From the NCBI GenBank assembly GCA_024280675.1, contig JAJRPT010000222.1, positions 1-11,153 on the forward strand: a DNA stretch of 11,153 bases, written 5' to 3'. Numbering within the stretch: the first letter of the stretch is position 1; every line of letters begins with the position of its first letter. A program made the position numbers and the translations under genes. Under the pieces are notes generated by a model. The model did no database searches and was not told the origin of the DNA. It worked only from the letters and a program-made list of their open reading frames with translations. This stretch comes from Bacteroidota bacterium. Its GTDB lineage: Bacteria; Bacteroidota; Ignavibacteria; Kapaibacteriales; UBA2268. Of this stretch, positions 1 to 6,397 are shown piece after piece.

Positions 1-575
1 CGAATTGGCGCTTCCATACTTTCCATTAGTCTAATCTGCACAGCCGAAGTGTGGGTTCTCAATACCAACTCTCTTTCTTTTGCATCCTCATTTGCCAATG
101 GATCTGTGATGAAAAAAGTGTCCTGCATATCTCTTGCGGGATGTTCTGGAGGGAAGTTTAGAGCGTCAAAATTGTGGTAGCCATCTTCGATGTCGTTGGC
201 ACGGGCGACTGAGAATCCCATATCCTGGAAAATTTCAATCATTTGCTTTATTGTTTGACCGACGGGATGCCGTGTGCCTTTTTGATTTGTTCTTCCGGGC
301 AGAGAAAGATCTAATTTTCTAATATTTGAACTCTGAGCAAAAGACTGATATTTTTCCTTGAATTGCTTCTCAGTATTTTTCTTGAGTATGTTTAACTCTT
401 TGCCAATCTCTCTTTTTTCTTCCTTGGCTACATCTTTCATTTTGTTAAACAGTGATTGGAGCGTCCCTTTTTTGACAAGATGTTTTATCTTGAATTTTTC
501 TGCAGACTCGCTTGAATTAATCTTTAAAAGATCTTGGGAAATTGTCTCAGATAAATTAGATATTTCTACTAACAT
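1..575 (-). CDS. pheS: Phenylalanine--tRNA ligase alpha subunit, N-terminal part (cut by window edge)
   Basis: This is the alpha subunit of the cytoplasmic PheRS heterotetramer, which charges tRNA-Phe with phenylalanine. I translated the minus strand from the ATG at 573-575. It gives 191 codons without a stop before the sequence runs out at position 1; bacterial PheS is about 330-340 residues, so roughly the C-terminal 40% is missing. Residues 1-90 are the tRNA-binding coiled-coil arm, rich in K and E and containing the family segment VKKGTLQSLF. The start of the class II catalytic domain follows: LSLPGR, then HPVGQTI, the segment EDGYHNFDALNFPPEHPARD, and LRTHTSAVQIR, all close to known PheS. 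The later ATP-binding motif lies outside the window. No strong Shine-Dalgarno precedes the start. It is divergent from the sigma factor gene, with 186 bp between them. The identification is very secure. Confidence 0.96.
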   Translation of the reverse strand, partial: MLVEISNLSETISQDLLKINSSESAEKFKIKHLVKKGTLQSLFNKMKDVAKEEKREIGKELNILKKNTEKQFKEKYQSFAQSSNIRKLDLSLPGRTNQKGTRHPVGQTIKQMIEIFQDMGFSVARANDIEDGYHNFDALNFPPEHPARDMQDTFFITDPLANEDAKERELVLRTHTSAVQIRLMESMEAPI

Positions 576-712
576 TTTTGTTTTCTCAATAATTGAACCA
601 AACTAAGTCTGCAATATAAAAAAAGCATGCCACTTTTGTTTGCTCATCTTAATTACACTCATATCATTTCTTATCCGTTTCCAGACTTATTATAGGAAAA
701 TTAAAAATAAAT

Positions 713-738
713 TGTAACATTTCCAATAAAATGTGTTC
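713..738 (+). promoter_or_regulatory. Candidate ECF-type promoter upstream of the sigma factor gene
   Basis: TGTAAC at 713-718 and GTTC at 735-738 are separated by 16 bp. The arrangement resembles the AAC-type -35 and CGT-type -10 pair that many ECF sigma factors recognise. It ends 23 bp before the sigma factor ATG, the spacing expected if the sigma factor drives its own transcription. The -10 element is not a perfect match, and the region is AT-rich, so chance similarity is possible. Confidence 0.35.
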
Positions 739-739
739 T

Positions 740-752
740 TTCTTAATAAGAA
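740..752 (+). repeat. Short palindrome next to the sigma factor ribosome binding site
   Basis: TTCTTAATAAGAA is a perfect palindrome around a single central A. Its right arm runs directly into the AAGG of the likely ribosome binding site (about 751-754), which lies 7 nt before the ATG at 762. It could be an operator or a weak RNA hairpin that partly covers the ribosome binding site. As an RNA stem it is short and A/U-only, so any effect would be modest. Confidence 0.3.
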
Positions 753-761
753 GGGATTGAT

Positions 762-1328
762 ATGACAAATAACTATTTAAATTATAGCGACAAAGAGCTT
801 TTCGAGTTTCTAGACGGGACTTCTGATGAGAGTAAGCTAGCTTTCACAGAAATCTACAATAGATATTCACGCAGAGTATTTGCCTATTGTTTAAAAGTCC
901 TTGGTGATAAGCAAAAGGCAGAGGACGCATTCCAAGAGGTCTTTGTTAGATTTTATAAAAATGCTCCCAGCTATAGATTTACATCGATCAACTCATTGCT
1001 CATCTCATTTGCAAGAAATTTGTGCTTTAACGTAAAAAGAGACACAAAAATATTTGTTGATATTTCCAGTGTACTCAATGTTTATAAAACATATAAAGAC
1101 GCAGATAAAGAAGAAATGATAAAATTGGTTTCCATTGCACTCGACACACTCGATGACCGGTACAAAGAACCACTAGTTCTAAAAGTTTACAACGGTCTTG
1201 GTTACGACGAAATATCAGAGCTTTGTGGTATTTCCACAGGAGCAGCCCGAACTAGAGTCTTTAGAGCAAAAGATAAACTCAAAGAAATCCTAAAACCATA
1301 CTTAGAAGAAATTTACGATCAGAGGTAA
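762..1328 (+). CDS. ECF (sigma-70 family, group 4) RNA polymerase sigma factor
   Basis: This 188-residue protein has the two-domain layout of extracytoplasmic-function sigma factors and redirects RNA polymerase to a small set of promoters. Sigma-2 spans about residues 24-94; it includes AFTEIYNRYSRRVFAYCLKV and AEDAFQEVFVRFY, the core-binding and -10-binding helices. Sigma-4 spans about 120-178: DTLDDRYKEPLVLKVYNGL followed by the helix-turn-helix YDEISELCGISTGAARTRVF and the recognition helix. A short variable linker (about 95-119) joins them, and there is no extra C-terminal domain. The ATG at 762 has an AAGG ribosome binding site 7 nt upstream. The next gene, a probable membrane anti-sigma protein, starts 6 bp after its stop, so the two are almost certainly co-transcribed. 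A possible self-controlled promoter lies at 713-738. The target stress or signal cannot be read from the sequence. Confidence 0.93.
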   Translation: MTNNYLNYSDKELFEFLDGTSDESKLAFTEIYNRYSRRVFAYCLKVLGDKQKAEDAFQEVFVRFYKNAPSYRFTSINSLLISFARNLCFNVKRDTKIFVDISSVLNVYKTYKDADKEEMIKLVSIALDTLDDRYKEPLVLKVYNGLGYDEISELCGISTGAARTRVFRAKDKLKEILKPYLEEIYDQR

Positions 1329-1334
1329 AATATT

Positions 1335-2564
1335 ATGAATATAAATGAAAAGTTTAATGAGCTACTTGACGGCTCAATATCAATCCAAGATGAAGAATCA
1401 TTGTTTAGTGTTCTTGGAAAAAGTGCCGAGGCCAGAGGCGATTTCAAACAAAGCCTCGCCGTCGAATTTGGCATTCAAAGAGACGCACTCGATATAGCCC
1501 CATCTCGTGAGGCTACAAACAAAATATTCTCAGAACTCAATATCGAGTCACTTGCACATAACCCAGTCGGCAAGGCTGTCCCTTTATTGTCTTTGCTGTC
1601 ACTTAGATTGAAAATGTTTGCAACAGCCATAGTCTCATCGGCGGTCACTGCATTTTTAATGTTTAATTTTAGTGGCTCTGAAAAAGATACAATAAATCAA
1701 TTTGCTAGCCACGAACACCTAAACCACACAGAACCAATTTCTCTTATAATAGAATTACCAAGTGAAATAAAATATGTTAATTCTAATAGCACAATTAACT
1801 CTACTAATAGCAATTCCTCTACCCCATCGCAAGAAGAGTCGCAAGAAGAGCCACAAGAAAATTCATCACATCAGCCCATTGCATCCAATGACATTGATGA
1901 ACAAAATCATATGCCCGGTGCCACTAGCAACAATTCAAATCATATTATAAATTTCTCAAGCATAGCAAAGAATAATATTAGCTTCACTAGACTACTCTTT
2001 TCCACAAACTATAGGAAAGAAAATGGACTCTATGAACTTGATAGATTCCCAGGTGAGTACAAAGCTCTTGGTGAGTATATTGACAAGGTTACCATCAGAA
2101 TAAACAAATATTCCGACAATCTTTACATAAGTGGATATTCTGTTGCACCAAAAACAGAGAGCTATTATGACAATATTTCTTTTTCAGTAATTTACAACTA
2201 CTCCATGGAGACAAGGCTTGGACTAGAGATTAGACAAGAAAACTTTTTCAAAGAAACGTTCAGAGACCTAGCCTCTGGTGATGTCACATTTCAACAACAG
2301 TCCAGTGTCACAGCGGGTCTACTTTTAAATCGTGATTTATACAAATTTAATAATTTTGCACGCACGTATATTGATTTTTGGCTTGGCGGAAACCCAGCAA
2401 TACTAATGTTCAGAACCGGTGCTGGGATAGAACTTAGATTGTTTCAAAATTTCTTTTTGTCCACTGGATTCCAACTTTCGCAGTTTAAATTTACCGACAA
2501 TGAGGACAAGGACTTCTGGGGTTCAAAGACATCATTCTACGGCGGTATAAACTATGACCTTTGA
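1335..2564 (+). CDS. Membrane anti-sigma-like protein with C-terminal beta-barrel-like domain
   Basis: I infer that this 409-residue protein is the cognate regulator of the upstream sigma factor, from its position and layout. Residues 1-93 are soluble and mostly helical (LLDGSISIQDEESLFSVLGK, then FKQSLAVEFGIQRDAL) and contain no cysteine, so there is no HxxxCxxC zinc motif. One transmembrane segment lies at about 92-111, followed by a long N/S/T/Q/E-rich linker (about 112-205, including the repeat SQEESQEEPQE). The C-terminal part, about 215-409, alternates hydrophobic and polar residues and has aromatic strand ends (METRLGLEIRQENFF, SVTAGLLLNRDLY, GAGIELRLFQNFFLSTGFQL, SFYGGINYDL), as in small outer-membrane beta-barrel domains. 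There is no cleavable N-terminal signal peptide. The ATG at 1335 has AGAGG upstream, inside the end of the sigma gene. A barrel-like domain tethered to the inner membrane is unusual; it may act as a periplasmic sensor. Function is inferred. Confidence 0.72.
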   Translation: MNINEKFNELLDGSISIQDEESLFSVLGKSAEARGDFKQSLAVEFGIQRDALDIAPSREATNKIFSELNIESLAHNPVGKAVPLLSLLSLRLKMFATAIVSSAVTAFLMFNFSGSEKDTINQFASHEHLNHTEPISLIIELPSEIKYVNSNSTINSTNSNSSTPSQEESQEEPQENSSHQPIASNDIDEQNHMPGATSNNSNHIINFSSIAKNNISFTRLLFSTNYRKENGLYELDRFPGEYKALGEYIDKVTIRINKYSDNLYISGYSVAPKTESYYDNISFSVIYNYSMETRLGLEIRQENFFKETFRDLASGDVTFQQQSSVTAGLLLNRDLYKFNNFARTYIDFWLGGNPAILMFRTGAGIELRLFQNFFLSTGFQLSQFKFTDNEDKDFWGSKTSFYGGINYDL

Positions 2565-2570
2565 TTTTTC

Positions 2571-2641
2571 TTGTAAATGATTCGTGGCGCGCGCGCGTGG
2601 AGTATGGGGCGAAGGGATGCTTGACTGTATTTCACTTACAA
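2571..2641. repeat. Inverted repeat enclosing a CG-alternating tract between convergent genes
   Basis: TTGTAAATGA (2571-2580) pairs with TCACTTACAA (2632-2641) at 9 of 10 positions. The enclosed 51 bp contain GCGCGCGCGCG (2587-2597) and a G-rich run, in sharp contrast to the AT-rich surroundings. It lies in the gap between the stops of the membrane regulator (plus strand) and nadC (minus strand), so a role in ending transcription from both sides is possible. It lacks the classic GC stem followed by a U-tract. Confidence 0.35.
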
Positions 2642-2656
2642 AGCACAAGCCACTCG

Positions 2657-3514
2657 TCACACAAAATCAAATCCAATATCTGCCGAGCCGGCCGAATGAG
2701 TGAGTGCACCAACCGAAACCGCATCCACTCCCCTCTTTGCATAATCTTCCAATGTGTGGAGTGTGATTCCACCAGATGATTCTACAAAAACATTCTCACC
2801 ATTTTGATGTGAGCGGATTATTGTCATTGCTATTGTTGTATTCTCAGGCGAGAGGTTGTCTAGCAGTATCATATCCACATTGCAAGCAAGTGCTTCGCTC
2901 AACTGGGCAAATGTATCAATCTCCACTTCGATTGGCTTGCCATGAGCTGACGCTCTTGACTTTTCTACCGCTTTTGTAATCGATCCTGCGGCCTTGATGT
3001 GATTATCTTTTATCATCACGCCACTGGACAAATCAAACCTGTGGTTGTGACCGCCGCCACAAACAACGGCATACTTTTCAAATATCCTAAGCCCTGGAGT
3101 TGTTTTTCTTGTGTCCAGAATCTTAACATCATATTTATTTGCAATTTTATAATATTTGTTTGTCAGCCCCGCAACAGCACTCATTCTCTGCATCAGGTTC
3201 AAAATGATTCGCTCTGCTTTTAAAATATTGATAGTATTTCCAGTTATAGTCGCAATAATTTTTCCTTTTCCAACAAAATCGCCGTCTTTAAAATTGGATT
3301 TAATTTCAAATGATTTATCAAAAAAGTACGGGAAAAGTGCAATACCTGAGATGATAATATCTTCTCGTGTGGAAATTTCTGTAGCAGATTTGTGTTCAGA
3401 ATTGAAAATATTCTCAGAACTTATGTCACCACTTGGCGCGTCTTCATGCAGAAAACCATTCACTAAAGTTTGTACAATATCTTTTGGTAAGGAGTTGATT
3501 TGTTTATAATTCAT
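2657..3514 (-). CDS. nadC: Nicotinate-nucleotide pyrophosphorylase (quinolinate phosphoribosyltransferase)
   Basis: This cytoplasmic enzyme converts quinolinate and PRPP to nicotinate mononucleotide, CO2 and pyrophosphate in de novo NAD synthesis. At 285 residues it has the usual family length and looks complete. The N-terminal open-faced barrel includes HEDAPSGDIS (23-32). The catalytic barrel carries ERIILNLMQRMSAVAGLT (101-118), LDTRKTTPGLRIFEKYAV (133-150), GGGHNHRFDLSSGVMIKDNH (153-172; quinolinate and phosphate contacts), VEIDTF (197-202), MILLDN (215-220), ESSGGI (245-250) and GVDAVSVGALTHSA (262-275). These are the hallmark NadC motifs in the right order. The ATG at 3512-3514 has AGGA 7 nt upstream, which supports the start. 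nadA and nadB are not in this window, so it appears to be a stand-alone gene. It converges on the anti-sigma-like gene and diverges from the TPR gene. Confidence 0.97.
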   Translation of the reverse strand: MNYKQINSLPKDIVQTLVNGFLHEDAPSGDISSENIFNSEHKSATEISTREDIIISGIALFPYFFDKSFEIKSNFKDGDFVGKGKIIATITGNTINILKAERIILNLMQRMSAVAGLTNKYYKIANKYDVKILDTRKTTPGLRIFEKYAVVCGGGHNHRFDLSSGVMIKDNHIKAAGSITKAVEKSRASAHGKPIEVEIDTFAQLSEALACNVDMILLDNLSPENTTIAMTIIRSHQNGENVFVESSGGITLHTLEDYAKRGVDAVSVGALTHSAGSADIGFDFV

Positions 3515-3541
3515 TTTATTTTCCTTTTGTTAATGTTTTAA

Positions 3542-3574
3542 TTGCAATTTAAAAGATTTCTGGCTAGATATTTG
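3542..3574 (+). promoter_or_regulatory. Candidate Bacteroidota-type promoter for the TPR gene
   Basis: TTG at 3542-3544 and GATATTTG at 3567-3574 resemble the Bacteroidota -33 (TTG) and -7 (TAnnTTTG) elements with a 22-bp spacer. The -7 element misses one base of the consensus. Transcription would start at about 3581, just ahead of the ATG at 3605. If correct, the TTG at 3542 is a promoter element and not a start codon. Confidence 0.3.
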
Positions 3575-3604
3575 CAGTCTAATCTAAAAATAATTGGATT
3601 AATT

Positions 3605-4909
3605 ATGAGTAGCGAAATTAGAGAAGCCGAAAGTTGGCTTGACAAGGGTGACGAACTAATCAATCAAGGGCAGTTCGACAGAGCCATAGAATGTTATACA
3701 AAATCAATAAATATCAATCCACAAGCAGCATTTGGTCATTTCAAGCGTGGCTCAGCTCTCTACCAAATAGGAAGGCTCAAGGATGCTCTACGTGATTTTT
3801 CAAACAGCATAGCTCTGAACCCAGCGTTTTCTTTTGCTCACTTCAAACGTGGTTCGGTCAATCTTGATCTTAAACTATTTTCCACAGCGGAAGAGGATTT
3901 TAATAAAGCTATTGAAATCAATCCCGAATTCCATTTTGCTTGGTTTAAAAGAGGGATGGCAAGGGCTGGTCAGAAAAAGAATAAAGAATGTTTTGAAGAT
4001 TTCGACCATGCAATAGAACTCAATAATTCTTATCCACCAGTTTATATGCAAAGAGGAAATAAATTCTTTGAACTACATGATTATTCCAATGCTATCGAAG
4101 ATTATTCAAAAGTGATTCAGCTTATTCCACGAGATGTCACCGCATACATTTCCCGTGGGCTGGCTTTTGCCAATATGCAGAGATACCGTGAGGCGATTGC
4201 CGATTACACAAAAGCTATCAACCTCGACCCAGATTCATTTCTAGCATTTAACTACAGAGGAATGATTTACAGCAAATTAAGAGAGCATGACAAAGCTATT
4301 CTGGATTATGACCAAGTTGTGAAAATCAAGCCCGATCAAGAAGATGCCTATAATTACAGAGGGCTTGCACATTTCTCAATAAAAAAATTTGAACAAGCAG
4401 TAGAAGATTACACAAAGGCAATCTCATACAATTCTAAGAATGCAAATTACTTTTTCAATCGTGGAAATTCTCAATACAATAGAAAAGATTTTATTGCTGC
4501 AATATCAGATTATACCGAAGCCGTGGAAATCTCTCCTCAGTTTGCAACAGCATATTTTGGTAGAGCCAATGCAAACTCGAATCTCTCACGATACAAAGAA
4601 GCTATAAAAGATTTCACACGAGCACTTTCGCTCAATAATAAATTGCTCCAAGCCTATATTGGTCGTGGGAATGCTTACTCCAAAATGAGATATTATAAAA
4701 AAGCATTGGAGGATTTCACACTGGCAATCGAACTAGATTCAGACAATTCCAATGCCTATCTAAACCGTGGCATCACATTCAGAACAATGGAAGATGAACA
4801 AGATTCTGCCGATGATTTCAATGAGTATCTGAGGTTAAGACCAAAAGGTGTTACAAGCGACAAGATACGCTCATGGCTAGAGAAAATGGGATTCCCCGCA
4901 AAGTATTAA
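3605..4909 (+). CDS. Tetratricopeptide repeat protein with 12 gapless TPRs
   Basis: This 434-residue protein consists almost wholly of twelve consecutive 34-residue TPR units (residues 7-414) with no spacer residues, followed by a 20-residue tail ending in WLEKMGFPAKY. Each unit follows the plan xAYxxRGxxxxxxxxxxxAIxDYTKAIxLxP; the RG pair recurs in most units (for example AFNYRGMIYS, AYIGRGNAYS). TPR arrays form right-handed superhelices that bind partner proteins. There is no signal peptide, membrane segment or fused enzymatic domain, so it is probably a cytoplasmic scaffold of unknown partner. I chose the ATG at 3605, which is preceded by GGA at short distance. The same reading frame opens at a TTG at 3542, but the extra 21 residues look unrelated to TPR sequence and overlap a possible promoter. 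It is divergent from nadC (90 bp) and ends 27 bp from the convergent ChaN-like gene. Confidence 0.9.
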   Translation: MSSEIREAESWLDKGDELINQGQFDRAIECYTKSININPQAAFGHFKRGSALYQIGRLKDALRDFSNSIALNPAFSFAHFKRGSVNLDLKLFSTAEEDFNKAIEINPEFHFAWFKRGMARAGQKKNKECFEDFDHAIELNNSYPPVYMQRGNKFFELHDYSNAIEDYSKVIQLIPRDVTAYISRGLAFANMQRYREAIADYTKAINLDPDSFLAFNYRGMIYSKLREHDKAILDYDQVVKIKPDQEDAYNYRGLAHFSIKKFEQAVEDYTKAISYNSKNANYFFNRGNSQYNRKDFIAAISDYTEAVEISPQFATAYFGRANANSNLSRYKEAIKDFTRALSLNNKLLQAYIGRGNAYSKMRYYKKALEDFTLAIELDSDNSNAYLNRGITFRTMEDEQDSADDFNEYLRLRPKGVTSDKIRSWLEKMGFPAKY

Positions 4910-4936
4910 TCTATTATAATACCGTTGGATTAAAAC

Positions 4937-5812
4937 TCAATACGTCTTGGTCATAGCCGAAGGTATGACAATAATAAAATCTGCGGTGCCTTGGTGCAAA
5001 GAATCTAGTGTGTCGAGATTGTCTTGCTCGACCGTTGTTATGGAAATGATTTTCAGCCCAGGCCGTGCCTTGTTGATGAACCAGATAATTCCCTCGTAGT
5101 CTTTTGTGTGGTAGGAACCATTGAAATGAAAATACTGACCATCTCCAATTTCTTTTAGTATATTTCCGCTCATGGTTGCGTCTTTGGACACCTGAGCCTC
5201 TGTCATGTGAGCCATCCCGTGGCTTTTCATCCGCTCGCCCATCTTGTCCATTTCCTTATAGAGCGGAAGTTCTAGATCTACCTCAATTGGTCTTGATGGC
5301 AAGTTTTCTAAACTCTTTGGGAAAATCTTTGCAATCGAATCAAGCGCTGAGAAACCTTCTCGAGCCACCTTGGAGGCATATCTGCGTGGGATGTTGGTTG
5401 CAAAAAATGGTATATTATTTTCTTTGGCATATCTCAAGATGGGGAGGTAATCTGTCTTGTAATTGCTGGGGGTTTTGATTGATGTGGCAATATCTTTTTC
5501 TCGTATCAGACCAAGCAAATACTCATCGATGACACCTTGTTTGTCCGAATCAAACATTTCCGTTCCAATTTTCAAAGAACGCTCTTCGCCCGCATCAAGA
5601 GACTTTATCATCTCAATCTCGAGCCAATGGGCAATAGGATTATTGTGCAGTTCTCCAAAGAAAATGAGATCGGATGCCAAGCTGGCATCCATCATTTCGC
5701 TGTAAGAACTCAAGACAGCATCTTTTGTAAATATTCTATAGGCCGGTTTGTCAGGTGGCGGTGGTTGGAAAGAAAAACTAAACACTATCAAAAGGCTAAG
5801 TAAATATTTCAT
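4937..5812 (-). CDS. ChaN-like (DUF399) exported protein, putative haem-binding
   Basis: This 291-residue protein belongs to the ChaN/DUF399 family. Campylobacter ChaN is an outer-membrane lipoprotein that binds haem and is linked to iron uptake; the general biochemical role of the family is unclear. Conserved segments are FFGELHNNPIAHWLEIEMI (51-69), GTEMFDSDKQGVIDEYL (83-99), ATNIPRRYASKVAREG (138-153), HMTEAQVSKDATMS (202-215) and FNGSYHTKDYEGI (230-242). The N-terminus MKYLLSLLIVFSFSF is a signal peptide, but no lipobox cysteine follows, so the protein is probably free in the periplasm, unlike the lipoprotein members. I chose the ATG at 5810-5812 because GGAG lies 8 nt upstream and the signal peptide then begins properly; a GTG at 5857 would add 15 unlikely residues. 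It lies 79 bp downstream of secG on the same strand and may be read through from it. Confidence 0.85.
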   Translation of the reverse strand: MKYLLSLLIVFSFSFQPPPPDKPAYRIFTKDAVLSSYSEMMDASLASDLIFFGELHNNPIAHWLEIEMIKSLDAGEERSLKIGTEMFDSDKQGVIDEYLLGLIREKDIATSIKTPSNYKTDYLPILRYAKENNIPFFATNIPRRYASKVAREGFSALDSIAKIFPKSLENLPSRPIEVDLELPLYKEMDKMGERMKSHGMAHMTEAQVSKDATMSGNILKEIGDGQYFHFNGSYHTKDYEGIIWFINKARPGLKIISITTVEQDNLDTLDSLHQGTADFIIVIPSAMTKTY

Positions 5813-5820
5813 TTTTATTT

Positions 5821-5824
5821 CTCC
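5821..5824 (-). promoter_or_regulatory. Ribosome binding site fixing the ChaN-like start
   Basis: GGAG on the minus strand, 8 nt before the ATG at 5812. It favours this start over the upstream in-frame GTG at 5857, which would put residues in front of the signal peptide. Confidence 0.65.
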
Positions 5825-5883
5825 ATTAAAAAAGATTCTCGGAAAGTTACCCTTCACCAGAAGCCCATTTATTATATTACTAA

Positions 5884-5898
5884 TTTTTTATTTACTCC
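5884..5898. repeat. 15-bp direct repeat, copy at the secG stop
   Basis: TTTTTTATTTACTCC here is identical to 6269-6283. This copy covers the secG stop codon and the last bases of its final codon; the other covers the secG ribosome binding site and the first base of its start codon. On the minus strand both read GGAGTAAATAAAAAA. The repeats therefore flank the secG gene almost exactly. Confidence 0.6.
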
Positions 5899-6269
5899 GA
5901 AGGTGCAGGCTCTTCTGGGCTTTGGCTAGGCTCAACCGGAACAGGCGACGGAAGTGGAGGCTGGTTTATTGGCACAGCGTTTATCGGCACTGACATACCT
6001 TCGGTCGGTGCTTTGATTACAGTGGATGTTTGCCCATCTTTGACAAAGAAAATATTTGCCATAAGAATGAGTACACCAATGGCAATGGCAAGCCCCCAGG
6101 TGAACTTCACTAGAAATGTTGAAGCGGCACTCGAACCCAGAATTGAATTGAATTGACCACTGATTCCACTGATTCCAGAAATCATATCACCTTTGCCAGG
6201 TTGGACTAACACAATGCCAACTAGCAATACTGACAATAGTATTAATATAATAGAGATTGCAAAATACAT
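5892..6269 (-). CDS. secG: Protein translocase subunit SecG
   Basis: SecG is the small accessory subunit of the SecYEG channel in the inner membrane and stimulates SecA-driven export. The 125-residue protein has the family layout: a first transmembrane helix (about 2-22), the conserved cytoplasmic LVQPGKGD (21-28), the linker GQFNSILGSSAASTFLVKFT (38-57) and a second helix (about 56-75). The remaining 50 residues form a Pro/Ser/Glu-rich acidic tail (PPLPSPVPVEPSQSPEEPAP), longer than in the roughly 110-residue E. coli protein but of a kind seen in several FCB-group SecG proteins. The ATG at 6267-6269 has GGAG 10 nt upstream. It is transcribed divergently from the LptF-like permease, and the ChaN-like gene follows downstream on the same strand. 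Confidence 0.93.
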   Translation of the reverse strand: MYFAISIILILLSVLLVGIVLVQPGKGDMISGISGISGQFNSILGSSAASTFLVKFTWGLAIAIGVLILMANIFFVKDGQTSTVIKAPTEGMSVPINAVPINQPPLPSPVPVEPSQSPEEPAPSE

Positions 6270-6283
6270 TTTTTATTTACTCC
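6269..6283. repeat. 15-bp direct repeat, copy at the secG ribosome binding site
   Basis: Identical to 5884-5898. On the minus strand it holds the GGAG ribosome binding site and the spacer before the secG ATG. A related but imperfect version precedes the ChaN-like gene at 5812-5824, suggesting a common leader style rather than a mobile element. Confidence 0.6.
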
Positions 6284-6322
6284 AGAGCTTTGTTTTTTCT
6301 TAACTATTTATTGAATATTGTA

Positions 6323-6360
6323 TATTTTTGTAAAAATAAAATCTTGAATAGAACTCAAGA
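6323..6360 (+). promoter_or_regulatory. Possible leader of the LptF-like gene: -7 element and inverted repeat
   Basis: TATTTTTG (6323-6330) matches the Bacteroidota -7 consensus TAnnTTTG exactly, but I find no well-placed -33 TTG. A perfect inverted repeat follows: TCTTGA (6342-6347), a 7-nt loop, TCAAGA (6355-6360). If transcription starts near 6337, the repeat lies in the 5' leader and could be a small hairpin or an operator. Both signals are short in an AT-rich stretch. Confidence 0.28.
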
Positions 6361-6397
6361 CCGCAAATTTACCAAAGAATTTTATAAAAGACAAATT

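Noticed and set aside
134..606. Plus-strand open frames at the left edge
   Set aside because: They are antisense to the clearly recognisable PheS reading frame on the minus strand and resemble no protein.
610..645. Hairpin with a T-run on the minus strand upstream of pheS, as an attenuator
   Set aside because: The stem is only about 5 bp (AAAAG/CTTTT) and there is no visible leader peptide rich in Phe codons.
1790..1870. Low-complexity AAT/AGC and CAAGAAGAG repeats, as a microsatellite element
   Set aside because: They encode the Asn/Ser/Thr and Gln/Glu linker of the membrane regulator and keep the frame, so they are part of the protein.
2561..3509. Several plus-strand open frames across nadC
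   Set aside because: They are shadows of nadC; the minus-strand frame has every family motif.
3542..3604. TTG at 3542 as the start of the TPR protein
   Set aside because: The extra 21 residues do not look like TPR sequence, and the ATG at 3605 has a better leader; the TTG fits a promoter element better.
3872..3890. DnaA-box-like TTTTCCACA sequences (also near 1998-2006)
   Set aside because: They lie singly inside coding regions, without clustering or an AT-rich unwinding element typical of an origin.
4910..4936. Terminator between the convergent TPR and ChaN-like genes
   Set aside because: The 27-bp gap contains no convincing stem or U-tract.
5813..5857. GTG at 5857 as the start of the ChaN-like protein
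   Set aside because: It would place 15 residues before a normal signal peptide, and the GGAG site fits the ATG at 5812.
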